Source: Cucumis sativus (taxonomy: Eukaryota; Streptophyta; Magnoliopsida; Cucurbitales; Cucurbitaceae). From it: DNA of 64,000 nt. Positions 1 through 11,176 of this stretch are shown one piece after another. The DNA is taken from positions 31,032,408 to 31,096,407 of the forward strand of contig NC_026657.2 of NCBI RefSeq assembly GCF_000004075.3. The letters run 5' to 3'. Each line of letters starts with the position of its first letter. The stretch's first letter is position 1. Both the position numbers and the translations under genes were made by a program. Under the pieces are notes generated by a model. That model saw nothing but the letters and a program-made list of their open reading frames with translations. It did no database searches and was not told the DNA's origin.

Positions 1-1577
1 GGATGATGGGAGTAAATGCATGTACATTTCTTAAAGCTTTCAGTAAGAGTGTAAATTCATTCATCTATAAATGTTTAATTAAGACTTTAATTTACATCTT
101 CTTCTTTATAAAAGATATATAAATTAAGAGGTGAACTAGAACATCTTCACTTTCAATAAATATAGAGCGAGATACAATGGTACAAAAATTTGACACGATC
201 TTTTTATAAAAAAAACATAACGGTGAGTATATATTGATACAATTATTAAAGTTTTGAGTTCAAGTTGATACATCCCTCACACTAAGCGTTTAAATTTAAA
301 TTTTTTCAAACAAAAAGAAAAAGAAAAAGAAAAGCTAAAAATGGCCAATAAAAAGAGGGGACCAATAGTGAAGTGAGAAAAAAAAATGGAGAATGAGTGA
401 ACCTTGTCAACTTTCCACTTTTGACACATTCAATGAAACATTTAATCGTAAATAATTGCATTTAAACTTTTTTCTATTTTAAATATAATTTTTTCCAAAA
501 AATAAATATGATAATAGAGTCCATATCTCTACATTTTTTAAATTGTAAAAATAGCAAATATAAAAATTAATAACTTTCTGATGGTTCTATAATAGTCGTC
601 CGATAGTGATTTGATAATTATATGATATCACTAATTACTTGTCATATTTGTCATATTCTCAATACGTAAAAAGAAGATGTTATATGGACTGTTTTTTTAA
701 AATTTAATACAATTTTTCAAATTTCAAATTTTGTCAAATATTTTAAAAGTTATTTAATCCAAATCATTTCAGTTGCAATATAGTCAAGCTAATTATTTTT
801 TTTTCAAATATTTCATATTCTTTTTCAAATTAACCAAATATTTTATATTCTTTTTCAAACGAGGGTAGGACACAACCACAACACTACAACCATACTTTGT
901 TTACACAGAACATTATAATCTAACACTTTAAAATTGATATTAAAATATAAAAATTGATAATGTGTCTTTGTTGGTCCCTACCTAAATGTGTCGGTGTTGG
1001 TATGCACTATTAAAAATTGGTCATTGTCTTTCCAGCCCTACACACCATACCGAAGCTCCCAAAATATTTCTTCTCAGCCATTGGTTTATAGGACCACAGT
1101 AAATAAATAAATATACATATATTTATTATAATTGTTAAAACATAATAATTATGATTTATATTGGGAAGTTATGGTTTTTTCTTCGTCTAAGCCTAATCTA
1201 AAGATAGATTCTCAAATTATATTTGACTTTAATCGACTAGATTGAAAATTAATTTGAAAATGGTTTAATTTTCTCAAATTTTAGTTTTTACGAATTTAAA
1301 CCTCTAAAACCCCACGTAAGTTTAGGGGGAAATGTTATATAACTATATAGGACAATGTATGTCTAGGTTTTATTATTTTGAAAGATAAGTGTTGGTTTGT
1401 GGATTATCATTTTCGATACGGCTTTGGATGCAATATTTAATTTTTTCTTTTTTTAAAAAAATCATCAGCCACATAGTTAAAATGAACATGTTAGAAATGA
1501 GTTTTTAATGCATATTTTAATAAAATAAATAATTTTTGGACCAATCGTATTGTTTAATATTCCAACTATTTTTCCAT
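1..1577. other. AT-rich 5' flank, no gene seen
   Basis: No open reading frame with recognisable protein content occurs here. The DNA is AT-rich with A and T runs. Around 541-660 there is a weak resemblance to the MITE described at 4403-4655 (alternating short gcaaata-like and ctata-gtgat-like motifs), too diverged to call. The right end is the promoter of the first SDR gene. Confidence 0.5.
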
Positions 1578-1585
1578 TATAAATA
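1578..1585 (+). promoter_or_regulatory. TATA box of SDR copy 1
   Basis: TATAAATA, preceded by ttccat, lies 69 bp upstream of the ATG at 1654. The second SDR copy has the same ccattataaat context at 9560-9566, 77 bp before its ATG, so the core promoter was duplicated with the gene. The transcription start was not determined. Confidence 0.6.
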
Positions 1586-1653
1586 TACACTCCTTCTCCT
1601 CTAAAAACCATCAATATAATACTTTCTCTCCTCTAAAAGAAAAAGAAACAAAA

Positions 1654-2941
1654 ATGACAAGCAGTGAGGTCATCTCTACAACAACGGGGCAAAGGAGGTA
1701 ATCAAAAAACAATATTTTAGCTACCTTTTCTTTTATATATATATATATAGATCTATTTGAATATCTTCTAATTTTTATATCCATAATTAATATTAATTTG
1801 CAGTTTTTCTTTCTTTTCTTTGTTTTTTTGTTTTTTTTTTTTTTTTTGTCAACAATTCCAGTGTTAAGCATGTTATTCAGGGTTTTCTTTTTTTAATTCC
1901 AAAATAAAATATTGAAAAACATGAAGTCGTTTGAAAATCAATTTTGGGAATTATAGCTAGGGTCATCTTTGCTAGTATTTGATATTGAGATGTTGATAAA
2001 AAATCATGGCTTTTGAATCACTTGTCTATTGATGACTTTATGTCCATTTTAATCCAAAGAAGAAAAAGAAAAAACAAACAAACAGCAAGCTTTGTATTTC
2101 TTTAGTTTATTTGGTTCATATTCTAATTCCTTGTGTGTGATATTCCATTAGACTAGAGGGAAAGGTGGCCATAATAACCGGCGGTGCAAGCGGGATTGGG
2201 GAATGCACTGCAAAACTCTTTGTCCACCATGGTGCCAAAGTAGTGGTTGCAGACATCCAAGACGACCTCGGTCGTGCACTATGCGCCAACGTGCTCGGCT
2301 CGACCAACTCCCTCTACGTTCACTGCGATGTCACAGACGAATCCCAAGTCCAAGCAGCAGTGGCAGCTGCAGTAGAAACCTTCGGCAAGCTCGACATCAT
2401 GATGAACAATGCAGGCATAGCCGACCCCAGCAAGCCTCGAATCATCGACAACGATAAACAAGACTTTGATCGAGTCCTCAGCGTCAACATCACTGGTGTC
2501 TTCCTCGGCATCAAACATGCAGCACAGGCCATGATCCCAGTCAAAACTGGCTCCATTTTATCGACCGCAAGCGTGGCATCATATATCGGTGGCTCTGCAT
2601 CGCACGCTTACACATGCTCGAAGCACGCAGTGGTTGGGCTAACGAAAAATGCCGCGGTGGAGTTGGGGCAGTTTGGGATTAGGGTAAATTGCTTGTCGCC
2701 TTATGTGTTGGCGACGCCGTTAGCAACGGAATTTGTGGATTTGGACGGGGCGGAGTTTGAGAAGTATGCGAGTTCTAGGGCAAATTTGAAAGGAGTAACA
2801 CTTAAGGCTGAAGATGTGGCTAATGCAGCTTTGTTTTTGGCAAGTGATGAAAGTAGGTATGTGAGTGGCCATAATTTGTTTGTTGATGGAGGTTTTAGTA
2901 TTGTTAATCCTAATATCCAAATCTTCCAATACCCTCAATAG
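1654..2941 (+). CDS. SDR110C short-chain dehydrogenase/reductase, copy 1
   Basis: Exons are 1654-1697 and 2152-2941, with a 454-bp GT-AG intron that splits an Arg codon; the predicted protein is 277 aa. It is a classical NAD(H)-type SDR with Rossmann motif TGGASGIG (residues 24-31), an acidic residue at the end of beta-2 (D49, in ADIQD) that favours NAD over NADP, NNAG (100-103) and catalytic Asn127, Ser155, Tyr168, Lys172 (YTCSK). The C-terminal DGGFSIVNP is typical of secoisolariciresinol dehydrogenase-like enzymes; relatives oxidise lignan, terpenoid or ABA-precursor alcohols. It should act in the cytosol, as no targeting peptide is visible. The first half of exon 2 is clearly more GC-rich than its surroundings. 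An AATAAA at 3095 may be the polyadenylation signal. Family placement is firm; the substrate cannot be told. Confidence 0.92.
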
Positions 2942-3194
2942 GTGCTTGGTCCGAAGTGTTAAGAATAAAGATGAAAAAATCTAAATATTATTGTGTCATG
3001 AATTAAATTGTAGCCTTTTCATCTCATATATTGTTTTCGTGGTTGTATGCAGCTTTTTCCTAATTGCTTTTTTGTACACTACGAAATTTCGTGTAATAAA
3101 TGAAACTGTATTAAAGAAATAACTATAACGATAGATTTTATATTATAATACATTTGAGTAAAGCTTGGAATATGTTGGAAGGTGTCACCCCAGC

Positions 3195-3665
3195 AATTGC
3201 AATCCCTCTCTCTCAGTTTTCTTAAATTTTCTTCTTCATCCAAATCTCAATTTCACTTCTTTTTTCCTCCTTCATCAATCGCCTAATCGTTCTTTGTTCT
3301 TTTCCTCCTCATTTTTTTTCTCTAATATTCTTTATTTCCTGATTATTCCTTTCCCGATCTCCACTCCATATAACCCTTTTTCTTCATCATCAATTTTTGC
3401 CTTTAACCTCTTTCTTTCACCATAAGCTTGCAAATCTAAAAGAGTCCAAGGACCACGTGCTCTAGTGTTGGAAATGAAAATAAAGGAAAGTTGGAGATTG
3501 CGATTGAGATTCGGAGAAAGAAAAAAAGACACACAGAAAGGGCCATGGGGAGATGGAGGAATGAAGATAAAAGAAAACCTCTTTTCAAAAAGAGAGAGAG
3601 AGAGAGGACTGAGGAGATGGACAAAGGAAGAAGAAAGAGAATAAAATTTAAAAATAAAAACAAAA
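3195..3665. other. Strand-asymmetric block: pyrimidine-rich then purine-rich
   Basis: On the plus strand 3195-3425 is strongly C/T-rich and 3470-3665 strongly A/G-rich, including a GA run near 3591-3607. CACGTG motifs lie at the centre (3453-3458) and just beyond the right end (about 3682). Both halves give open frames of low complexity (Phe/Ser/Leu- or Lys/Arg-rich), which I take as composition artefacts. It may be an eroded leader region or imperfect inverted repeat. Confidence 0.3.
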
Positions 3666-3834
3666 CGTCGGCACCATAAAAATGGGTCACGTGAAAGGGG
3701 TGTGCAGGTGACACCCGCGAGCATCCAAATTTAATTTTGTCTATGCTAAAGTCTGGCTGATTTTTAAAAAAATTTGGGAAAAATGGATATTTTCAAAACT
3801 ATTTTGATAAAATGGTGTTTTTTTGGCATTATTA

Positions 3835-3857
3835 GAATGCGTGAAAGAGACGCATTC
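3835..3857. repeat. Perfect 8-bp inverted repeat with 7-nt loop
   Basis: GAATGCGT (3835-3842) and ACGCATTC (3850-3857) flank the loop gaaagag. The hairpin lies just inside the left arm of the TIR element and is unusually GC-containing for its surroundings. Confidence 0.6.
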
Positions 3858-4402
3858 CATGTTATTTTTTCTCTTTCTTTTTATGGAAAACAAAATAATG
3901 AAGTCAGTGGATCCCATCAATTTATATGATCGTGGGCTATTTAATTTATATTGTTATCCTTATCCTTATTATTATTATTACAGTATTAATATTTTAAAAT
4001 AACAAAATTTATGTAAAAATTATTTTTATAAAATTATAAAAATATTTTACTTTTTATTCTTCCATCACTTACATATTTATTATGGATTTATATCCTATCT
4101 TGTATTTGTTATTGATTTAAATCCTATCTCAATTTATCCTTTCATCTCTTATTGCCTTTCATTTTAATAACAAATCATTTCTAATTTGTATCAATTAAAA
4201 ATTGTTAAATATTTTTGAAACAAAATTGAATCTATACAATATCAAAATTTACAAAGTTAAAAAAAATAATCAAAATATCAAAAAGAGTTAAACATATTGA
4301 AGATATAATTAAACACTAAAGCTACCATTTACCTTCCTACTTAAATATTTCATTCCACTAATTTTTTTCATAATTAAATAATAATATTAATAATTAATAA
4401 TT

Positions 4403-4655
4403 AGAGATAATTGCAAATTTAGCAATTAAATTCAAAATAATTAAGTATATAGCAACATTTTAAAAAAACTGCAAATATAGTAAAATTTGTAAAATTCTAT
4501 CAAGGATAGAGTCTATGACTGATAGATTATGTTGTAAAAATGGATCTATCATCGATAGAACATACGAATCTATCAGTGATACAAGTCTATCAGCGATAAT
4601 TTTGCTATATTTGCAATTTTTTTTAATGTTGCTATATCCTTAATTATTATTTCTC
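4403..4655. mobile_element. MITE with ~50-bp terminal inverted repeats
   Basis: The left arm (about 4436-4488) and right arm (about 4599-4649) are inverted copies: aataattaag, tatagcaaca, a run of A, gcaaatatag and aaaat occur in both in opposite sense. The core holds several near-palindromes of the ctatc-n-gatag kind (4497-4510, 4543-4557, 4568-4579, 4586-4597). It has no coding capacity. A single diverged arm recurs at about 22260-22310. From memory, MITEs with ctatcagtgatag cores are abundant in cucurbit genomes. Confidence 0.65.
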
Positions 4656-5439
4656 AAATGGTCATCCACTACAACTACCCTAATAATTAAATAAACAATA
4701 ATAATAATAATTTATGGATCCACTCCATCAATTTTATCTAAATAGTTTTTGAAAATACACATTTTCCCTATTTTTAAAAAACAACGCTTTTCTTGGGATC
4801 GTCCCCTAAAGTCCACATCCATGACTGAATACACTAGAAAGACTTAAAATCAAGACTCCAAATGGAAGAAAGATAACTATACCATTTAACTGAATACAAC
4901 AACAATAACATATAAAATCTATCTTTATTTGAATTCAAATTTTCTTCTTGATTATTTATATGTCATTTTTTTTAAATTTACTATCAAATTATTGTTTCAA
5001 AAGGATGATGCATTGAATTTGAAAATAAATTATTCACGAAAACAATGGAGATCGTTTTTATGATTTTTCTTTTCTGTGTCATAATCAACACCAAAGTTTA
5101 AAATATCCATCTCAATAAAGATATCAAACTCAAATAAATTATGAAAGAAGTATATATTTATAAAATATTGATTTGGATAGATATTTTAAAAAAATTATAA
5201 ACACACGAAATAATAAAAGTAATACCTAAATTATTTTCAAATAAATAGACAGGATTATTATTTACCTAATATATAAGTGATATTTTGATGCTCATTTTGG
5301 TGTTTTATGATTTTTTTCTAGTATAATAGAAATGTTGATTCACTCTTTACATCCATATTGAAGCTATTGATATTTGAATGTCATTTAATAAGAAATATCG
5401 ATTAATTAAATTCTGTCACATCATTACAACAAAATTATA

Positions 5440-6010
5440 ATAATTATAATTTGATTGAATTTGGGTAGTCAAGTTTTCTCTTATCCAACCCAATTCAAGC
5501 CTTCGATGAAAAATTGGGTCAAACAAGGGAGCCTGAGCCCTCTAAAAAAATGGGCCCAAGTCCAAGCCAAAGCACAACGGGCAAATGGGTCCAAGTTCAA
5601 GTCCACTTAAAGTCTATGAAATTTTTTTATAAGTAGAGACCTTTGTCATTCATTTGGAGATTTTTGGTTGAAAAAAGAATTGAAGCTCTCAATAATTGAA
5701 ATACTCAAATTTCTAAAAAGCTCTCAAGATCTGCAAATTCTTATTAACTACGAGATCATAATCTTTTGAAAGATTGAAGACTTAAGATCAAACTATCGTC
5801 ATCTTCTGAAATATTGAAGACTTGGAAGATCAAATTTTTCTTGAATTTCATAAGATTGAAACTCAAATAGACTTGCAGTTACAACATTCTTAAGACCGAA
5901 GATTAAAATATTTTAAGTTTTAATTTGTATTTGAGAGAAAGCATCAAATGAGTAAATATTCGAGATTGTATCAACTATACAAAGTTCAATTACATAAATT
6001 ACATTTATCC
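5440..6010 (+). mobile_element. Probable solo LTR or LTR fragment
   Basis: A block with repeated gcccaagtccaa-type motifs (5530-5610) is followed by a possible TATA-like ttataagtagag (5630) and then short imperfect repeats containing gaagactt and aagatcaaa (5770-5840). This layout of U3, promoter and R/U5 resembles plant retrotransposon LTRs. No primer-binding site, internal domain or clear TG...CA ends were identified, so this is a tentative call. Confidence 0.35.
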
Positions 6011-6405
6011 CGAAATCTCATGTGAACAAATACATCTATGATTAAGTACTATTATTTGTAGATGATATTTTTTTAAAAAATAAATATATTATAATTATAA
6101 AATAGGTTTATAACTTAAAAAGTAAATAGGTTTGTTTTTGCAAACATTGTATTTAAGAAAATGTGACAAATCAATCATCCAATCGATTAAAATGGTGAAA
6201 AAGTAGAAAACGACAAATCACACATCCCTCCAATAATCAATTTAATGCATTAAAATAGGAAGTTGAAGTTCAACCACAAATCAGTCCTCAAACCCTCACT
6301 TTTTTCTTCTTATTATTACTTTTTTTAAGGTTTTATAAACATCCTTCCATTTTCAAAATATGAGGATCTTGAACACAACTTAATATTTTCAACTTTCTAA
6401 TCAAT

Positions 6406-6441
<36 letters not shown>

Positions 6442-6959
6442 GAGTTTTTACAAGAACAATATTTTTAAAATCTATTTTAAAGATTGGATTTATATTGTAT
6501 ATTAAAATGAAAGAGCTTTAAACATTTAAGTGATTTCTACTCTTTTGGAATACTTCAAGGTAAACATAAGTTATGAGTTTAATTTCAAGTATTAAGAAAG
6601 CAATTGTAATAGTTTTCTAAATAATTTATTGTAATATATAACTTTAAGGTTAACCTTAGCATAATTCAATTATCTTGTACTACTGAACTTAAACTAAGAT
6701 CCTCACACTCCAACAAATTTGGTCTTTCTTGACGCACGCAAAGTTTTCAAAATTGACTATTTGTCCCTCTGTTAGAGGTGTTCCAAAAATGTCTGCGATC
6801 GAGTAAATAGCTCGACGAACGAATGGATCGGATCGAATTGGAAAATGGAAAGATTTGTACAAGTTATACCTTTTGTCACCACTTTGTGGAAAATCGTTAG
6901 GTATGAATATGTTAGATACCTGTGACTCGATTGGTGAAATATTTTTTTTGATACAATGT

Positions 6960-7410
6960 TTATCTTGACAGTCATGTATGTCAAGAAAAGTTCACTTATT
7001 TTATTAAAGAAATATGAAAAAATGTAAAAAAAAAAATGTGGATTCTTTTTTCCTTGATGGGCAAAGATTACTCAGTTTTGTTGATAGTTCACAAACGTCA
7101 AGAAAACTATTTATCGATGGACAATAAACAATATATTAGTTGACCGACAATGCTCATCAAGTTAATTAGGTTTTTTTATGGACAAGACCCATCAAGAGAT
7201 GAATTTTATTGATTTGTAAATGGTCATCCTTGAAAAAAAATTATATATTTGTTTTGGATTTCTTGATGAGTTCATAATTTTCTTGATGGATAAAGACCAA
7301 AAGAAGATTATGGTTATTGCCCATAAAAAAAATTATAATTTTGAGTTTATGATAAGATCGTGAACAAGGCCCATCAAGCAAAATGATATCTTGATAGATA
7401 TTGCCATAAG
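6960..7410. mobile_element. Cluster of inverted cttgatgg/ccatcaag motifs, transposon-end-like
   Basis: Short motifs of the form cttgatgg(gc) or its complement (g)cccatcaag recur in both orientations at about 7052, 7152, 7188, 7260, 7280, 7370 and 7389, with related tgtcaagaaa and cgtcaagaaa at 6980 and 7098. Dense degenerate repeats in both senses over a few hundred bases are typical of subterminal regions of CACTA or Mutator-like elements. No transposase and no terminal CACTA was seen. Confidence 0.35.
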
Positions 7411-7689
7411 AAAAAAACTATTTTTCACGAACCATGAAATTCGGACCCTCATTAGCGATCTCATGAAACACAATATTTATCAGTAATATTATTAAATTTT
7501 TACTATTTTCTTTTTCAATTATTACTTTCTATTTATCAATAATACAATATTACTTTTTAAATAATTAACTAACGTAATTATAATTAGATTGAGATAAATG
7601 ACTTTATCATAATCAAATTAGTTATCGTGTTCAACTTTAATGAGTTGAATTCAAAGTTTATAATTTTGGGTTTTTAAGATTTATAGAAG

Positions 7690-7800
7690 TTGTAGCAGTT
7701 GATAACATAAACTTAGCTCAACTGACATTTGTATATATTTGTAGACAAAAAGTTTCGAGTTCAAATCTCCCACTCTGCACTTTAAGAAAAGAAAAATGAG
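7690..7800 (+). mobile_element. tRNA-like (SINE-type) fragment
   Basis: An A-box-like tagctcaactga (about 7713) and a B-box-like gagttcaaatc (about 7760) are spaced roughly as in a tRNA-derived promoter, and the tail is A-rich. No cloverleaf acceptor stem forms, so it is not a tRNA gene. A similar diverged patch occurs in reverse orientation near 42735-42800. Confidence 0.35.
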
Positions 7801-9502
7801 AAGATCATGAAAATGCTAATTAACACGTACCTAATGACTTAAAAATTTAAATTACATATAAATGTAATATATCACATTTAATATATCATATATAACATTG
7901 TTTCCCCTTTTTGGATGGTTAGTGAAAGAAAAAAATGGAGAGGAAGAATGAATGTGAATTATTCAATTTGAAATTGGCTACTTATTAAATGACCTTTTCA
8001 TCTTCTTTGTATTTTCTTCTTCTTCTTCTTCATTTTTCGTCCTAATGAAGCTCATGACCATACATTTCTTCAACAGTGGGGCCTTCTTTTTTTTCTCTCT
8101 TCTCGAGAAGGCCTCAGCTCTCAAGTTGGTGTACTTTTTTCTATTGAAAACTAAAACAACAAAAACTCTTATATTACTTATTTTAGTTGGATAATAAAAG
8201 ATAAATTTTAGTATTAGTTTTAGTATCTTATACATAACTCTTTAAATTTATATTCAATTATACTATAATAGGTGGTAAACGATCCAATCGGATTAAGATG
8301 TGATATATAACGTTTCTAAAATTTATAGACTACAATGAAAACAAGATTCTTCCCTATTAAACTTAATTTAAAGACAAGATTCTTAAATCTACCAATAATA
8401 TTCTTGAATTGTCTTAATCAAAACAATGGGAATACTTTTATAAATATTTCCTCAAGGGTGAACATTGGTACATGTCTTTTTCCTCAAAACCGAAATTAAT
8501 TTAATTTATTTTTCTACCAATATTAAATCATCAGTCCATTAGTTTAGCTTAATTAATTGGGTTTGGTTCAGTACGTTTAATGAAGGCCTCTATTCATATT
8601 GCTTGTTTCAACTCTGTGTTTTGGTTGTTTTGAATGACAATAGTTGAAACAAGTAATTGTTATAAACTTATTGATTGTTCAACAACTATGAGTGGGCATT
8701 CAATTACACTGTCATGAACTTTCAAGAATTGAAAAGTGCATGTATATATGGCCACAAAATATAACCAATCCAACCTGATGTAGGGTTAAATCAACTCAAA
8801 CCAAGGACCTTCTCTAACATGGGGTTCTTCATTTATTTCCGTTGGTTGCAACCTTTCCTACTAACATTAACATTTCAGATTTACCCAAACAAATAGTTTC
8901 CTCCAGTTTTTCGTCGTCCCTTGCTGGCATATCAGGTAAATTTTTGGCTTCACAATTCTACTTCTTGTAGTCTAATGATCTCCAACATTTTGCTTGTGTT
9001 CATCAACTTCTATTCTATCCGTGTAAACTCGAGACTTTCCTTCGATCTTTTTGTTCAAAATAAAGCATTTAGGAAATATTTTGCTCGTAGATTTTGTGTG
9101 GAAAATGGCCGGGTCAATCTTGTAATTGAAGTTACGGGTAGGAAATATTTATAAAAGAAAAGAAGAGAAAGAGGAAGAAAGTGAGAGTTTTCGCGATATA
9201 TATCTAAAATTATGATTCTACCTCTATTGTCAACGGCCAGCGCTATTTTGATCTTTTCATCGATTACTCTTGTGGTTGTACATGGATTACTCTCCCATGT
9301 ATGTTTAGGCATATACTCTTTGTTATAATAAACACTTGATTATTCTATTCAATAAAATATTAAGACTTTTCTCAATAAAATAAAATAATAAGAAAACCCA
9401 ACAGTGACAACCTTCTTAAATTAATTTTCGATGTATACGCAATATGTTTGGTGGGTATTTCCAACTTTGTCTTATCCGAAATTGAGAAGGTTTGTTATTA
9501 CA

Positions 9503-9535
<33 letters not shown>

Positions 9536-9559
9536 AATTGTTAAACCAATCTTTTCCAT

Positions 9560-9566
9560 TATAAAT
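9560..9566 (+). promoter_or_regulatory. TATA box of SDR copy 2
   Basis: TATAAAT in the context ttccattataaat, 77 bp upstream of the ATG at 9643. It matches the arrangement in front of the first SDR copy, and both leaders are rich in CT and AAG repeats just before the start codon. Confidence 0.6.
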
Positions 9567-9642
9567 CAAAACCCTCCGATCCCCACTAAACCAATCCATA
9601 TACTCTCTCTCTAAAAGAAGAAGAAGAGGAAGAAAAGAAATA

Positions 9643-11176
9643 ATGGCAAGCAATGAGATTATTTCTACAACTACTTGGCAAAGGAGGTAAACCAAACAAC
9701 AATATTTGATTTCATTTCCCTAACCTTTTTATCCTTAATTTTCAAACTCTTTCCTTCATTCTTCCCTGTCTTTCACCAATTTAGTATATATATTCATATA
9801 TACTCATCTTCTTCGACTTCTTCTCATCATCGATCACCTCGACTTGAAAAAGAAAACTAGTCCTTGAGTTTTGTACCTTTCTTTTAATCTTATTATATCT
9901 AAGCAAAACATAAAGCACGTCCTCATCATCTTATTATTTCCATAAGATGATTGGGTTTTAATACAAAAATTTTAGTTTAAACAAAGTAAACATTTTAATG
10001 CATTTTTATAGCATACTTATCGATAAACCAATGACCAAGCACACAAATTTTATCCAGAAAAAAAAGTCAAGGAGAAAAAACATCCTTAGCTAGCTAGGCC
10101 CCCCAATGTGATCAGTTTTCATTAGCTTATTTATATTATATTTAATATATGAATGTACCAACTCAAGGCTAATGAAAATTACTTCAGCTTATATTTATCT
10201 TTAAATTACAAGTTGAGTTCAAGTTGTACATGAACTCTTACACGAGTGCTTGTTTGATCAGGTTGAAGAGTGTATACTTTAGTTCTTCACCTTCCCATGT
10301 TCAATTTTCGCATTTAGCAGATCTCTAAAATTTAATGATAGATTCTTAAATTTTTTATTTTGTCCTGTTTTCTGATCCAATAGGTTAGAAGGAAAGGTGG
10401 CCCTAATAACCGGTGGCGCAAGTGGGATTGGCGAATGCACTGCAAAACTCTTTGTCCACCATGGTGCCAAAGTAGTCATCGCAGACATCCAAGACGACCT
10501 CGGTCATGCACTATGTGCCAACGTGCTCGGCTCGACCAACTCTCTCTATGTTCACTGCGATGTCACAGAGGAATCCCAAGTCCAAGAGGCAGTGGCAGCT
10601 GCCGTAGAAACCTTCGGCAAGCTCGACATCATGATGAACAATGCTGGCATAGCCGACCCCAGCAAGCCTCGAATCATCGACAATGATAAACATGACTTTG
10701 ATCGAGTCCTCAGCATCAATGTCACTGGTGTCTTCCTCGGCATCAAACATGCGGCACAGGCTATGATCCCAGCCAAAACTGGCTCGATTTTATCGACTGC
10801 AAGTGTGGCATCTTATACCGGTGGCTCTGCATCGCACGCTTACACATGCTCGAAGCACGCAGTGGTGGGGCTAACGAAGAATGCTGCGGTGGAGTTGGGA
10901 CAGTTTGGGATTAGGGTAAATTGCTTGTCGCCTTTTGCATTGGTGACGCCGTTGGCCACGAAGTTTGTGGGGTTGGATGGGCCGGAGTTTGAGAAGATTA
11001 TGGGTTCTAAGGCAAATTTAAAAGGAGTAACGCTTAAGGCTGAAGATGTGGCTAATGCAGCTTTGTTTTTGGCAAGTGATGAAAGTAGGTATGTGAGTGG
11101 CCATAATTTGTTCATCGATGGAGGTTTTAGTATTGTTAATCCTAATATCGATATTTTCCAATACCCTCAAAATTAA
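9643..11176 (+). CDS. SDR110C short-chain dehydrogenase/reductase, copy 2
   Basis: Exons are 9643-9686 and 10384-11176, with a 697-bp intron at the same position and phase as in copy 1; the protein is 278 aa. All SDR elements are kept: TGGASGIG, the NAD-favouring Asp in ADIQD, NNAG, and catalytic Asn127, Ser155, Tyr168, Lys172. It differs from copy 1 at about two dozen positions. Eleven of these fall in the 33 residues after the catalytic helix (SPFALVTPLAT onward), the substrate-binding loop of SDRs; the other 225 or so compared residues hold only about twelve. The two introns look unrelated in length and sequence, so the duplication is not very recent. The likely role is oxidation or reduction of a specialised-metabolite alcohol or ketone, with a different substrate range from copy 1 possible. 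Confidence 0.92.

Larger units (their letters stand above)
3761..4780. mobile_element. Non-autonomous DNA transposon with ~55-bp TIRs (contains a nested MITE)
   Basis: The left arm 3761-3815 and the reverse complement of the right arm 4727-4780 align over about 55 bp. They share a run of T then A, then gggaaaa, atattttcaaaa, ctatt and gataaaat. Just inside both arms is a ggatcc plus catcaattta-like motif (about 3908 and 4716). No transposase frame is present, so it is non-autonomous. A different element sits inside it at 4403-4655. Superfamily not determined; no target-site duplication could be fixed with confidence. Confidence 0.55.
2942..9559. other. Spacer between SDR copies 1 and 2, filled with TE relics
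   Basis: About 6.6 kb without an intact gene. It contains, in order, a pyrimidine-then-purine-rich block (3195-3665), a nested TIR element (3761-4780), an LTR-like block (about 5440-6010), a cluster of subterminal-like repeats (6960-7410) and a tRNA-like SINE patch (7690-7800). Simple AAT repeats occur at 6409-6439 and 9503-9529. Around 8900-9350 there is moderately GC-richer sequence of unknown origin with open frames on both strands but no recognisable domain. Confidence 0.55.

Noticed and set aside
3332-3724. Open frame of 130 codons on the minus strand
   Set aside because: Phe/Ser/Leu-rich composition caused by the purine-rich strand; no domain, and no splice or start context.
8921-9312. 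Overlapping open frames on both strands, considered as an LTR or small gene
   Set aside because: No domain, primer-binding site or paired LTR could be found; left as unexplained spacer.
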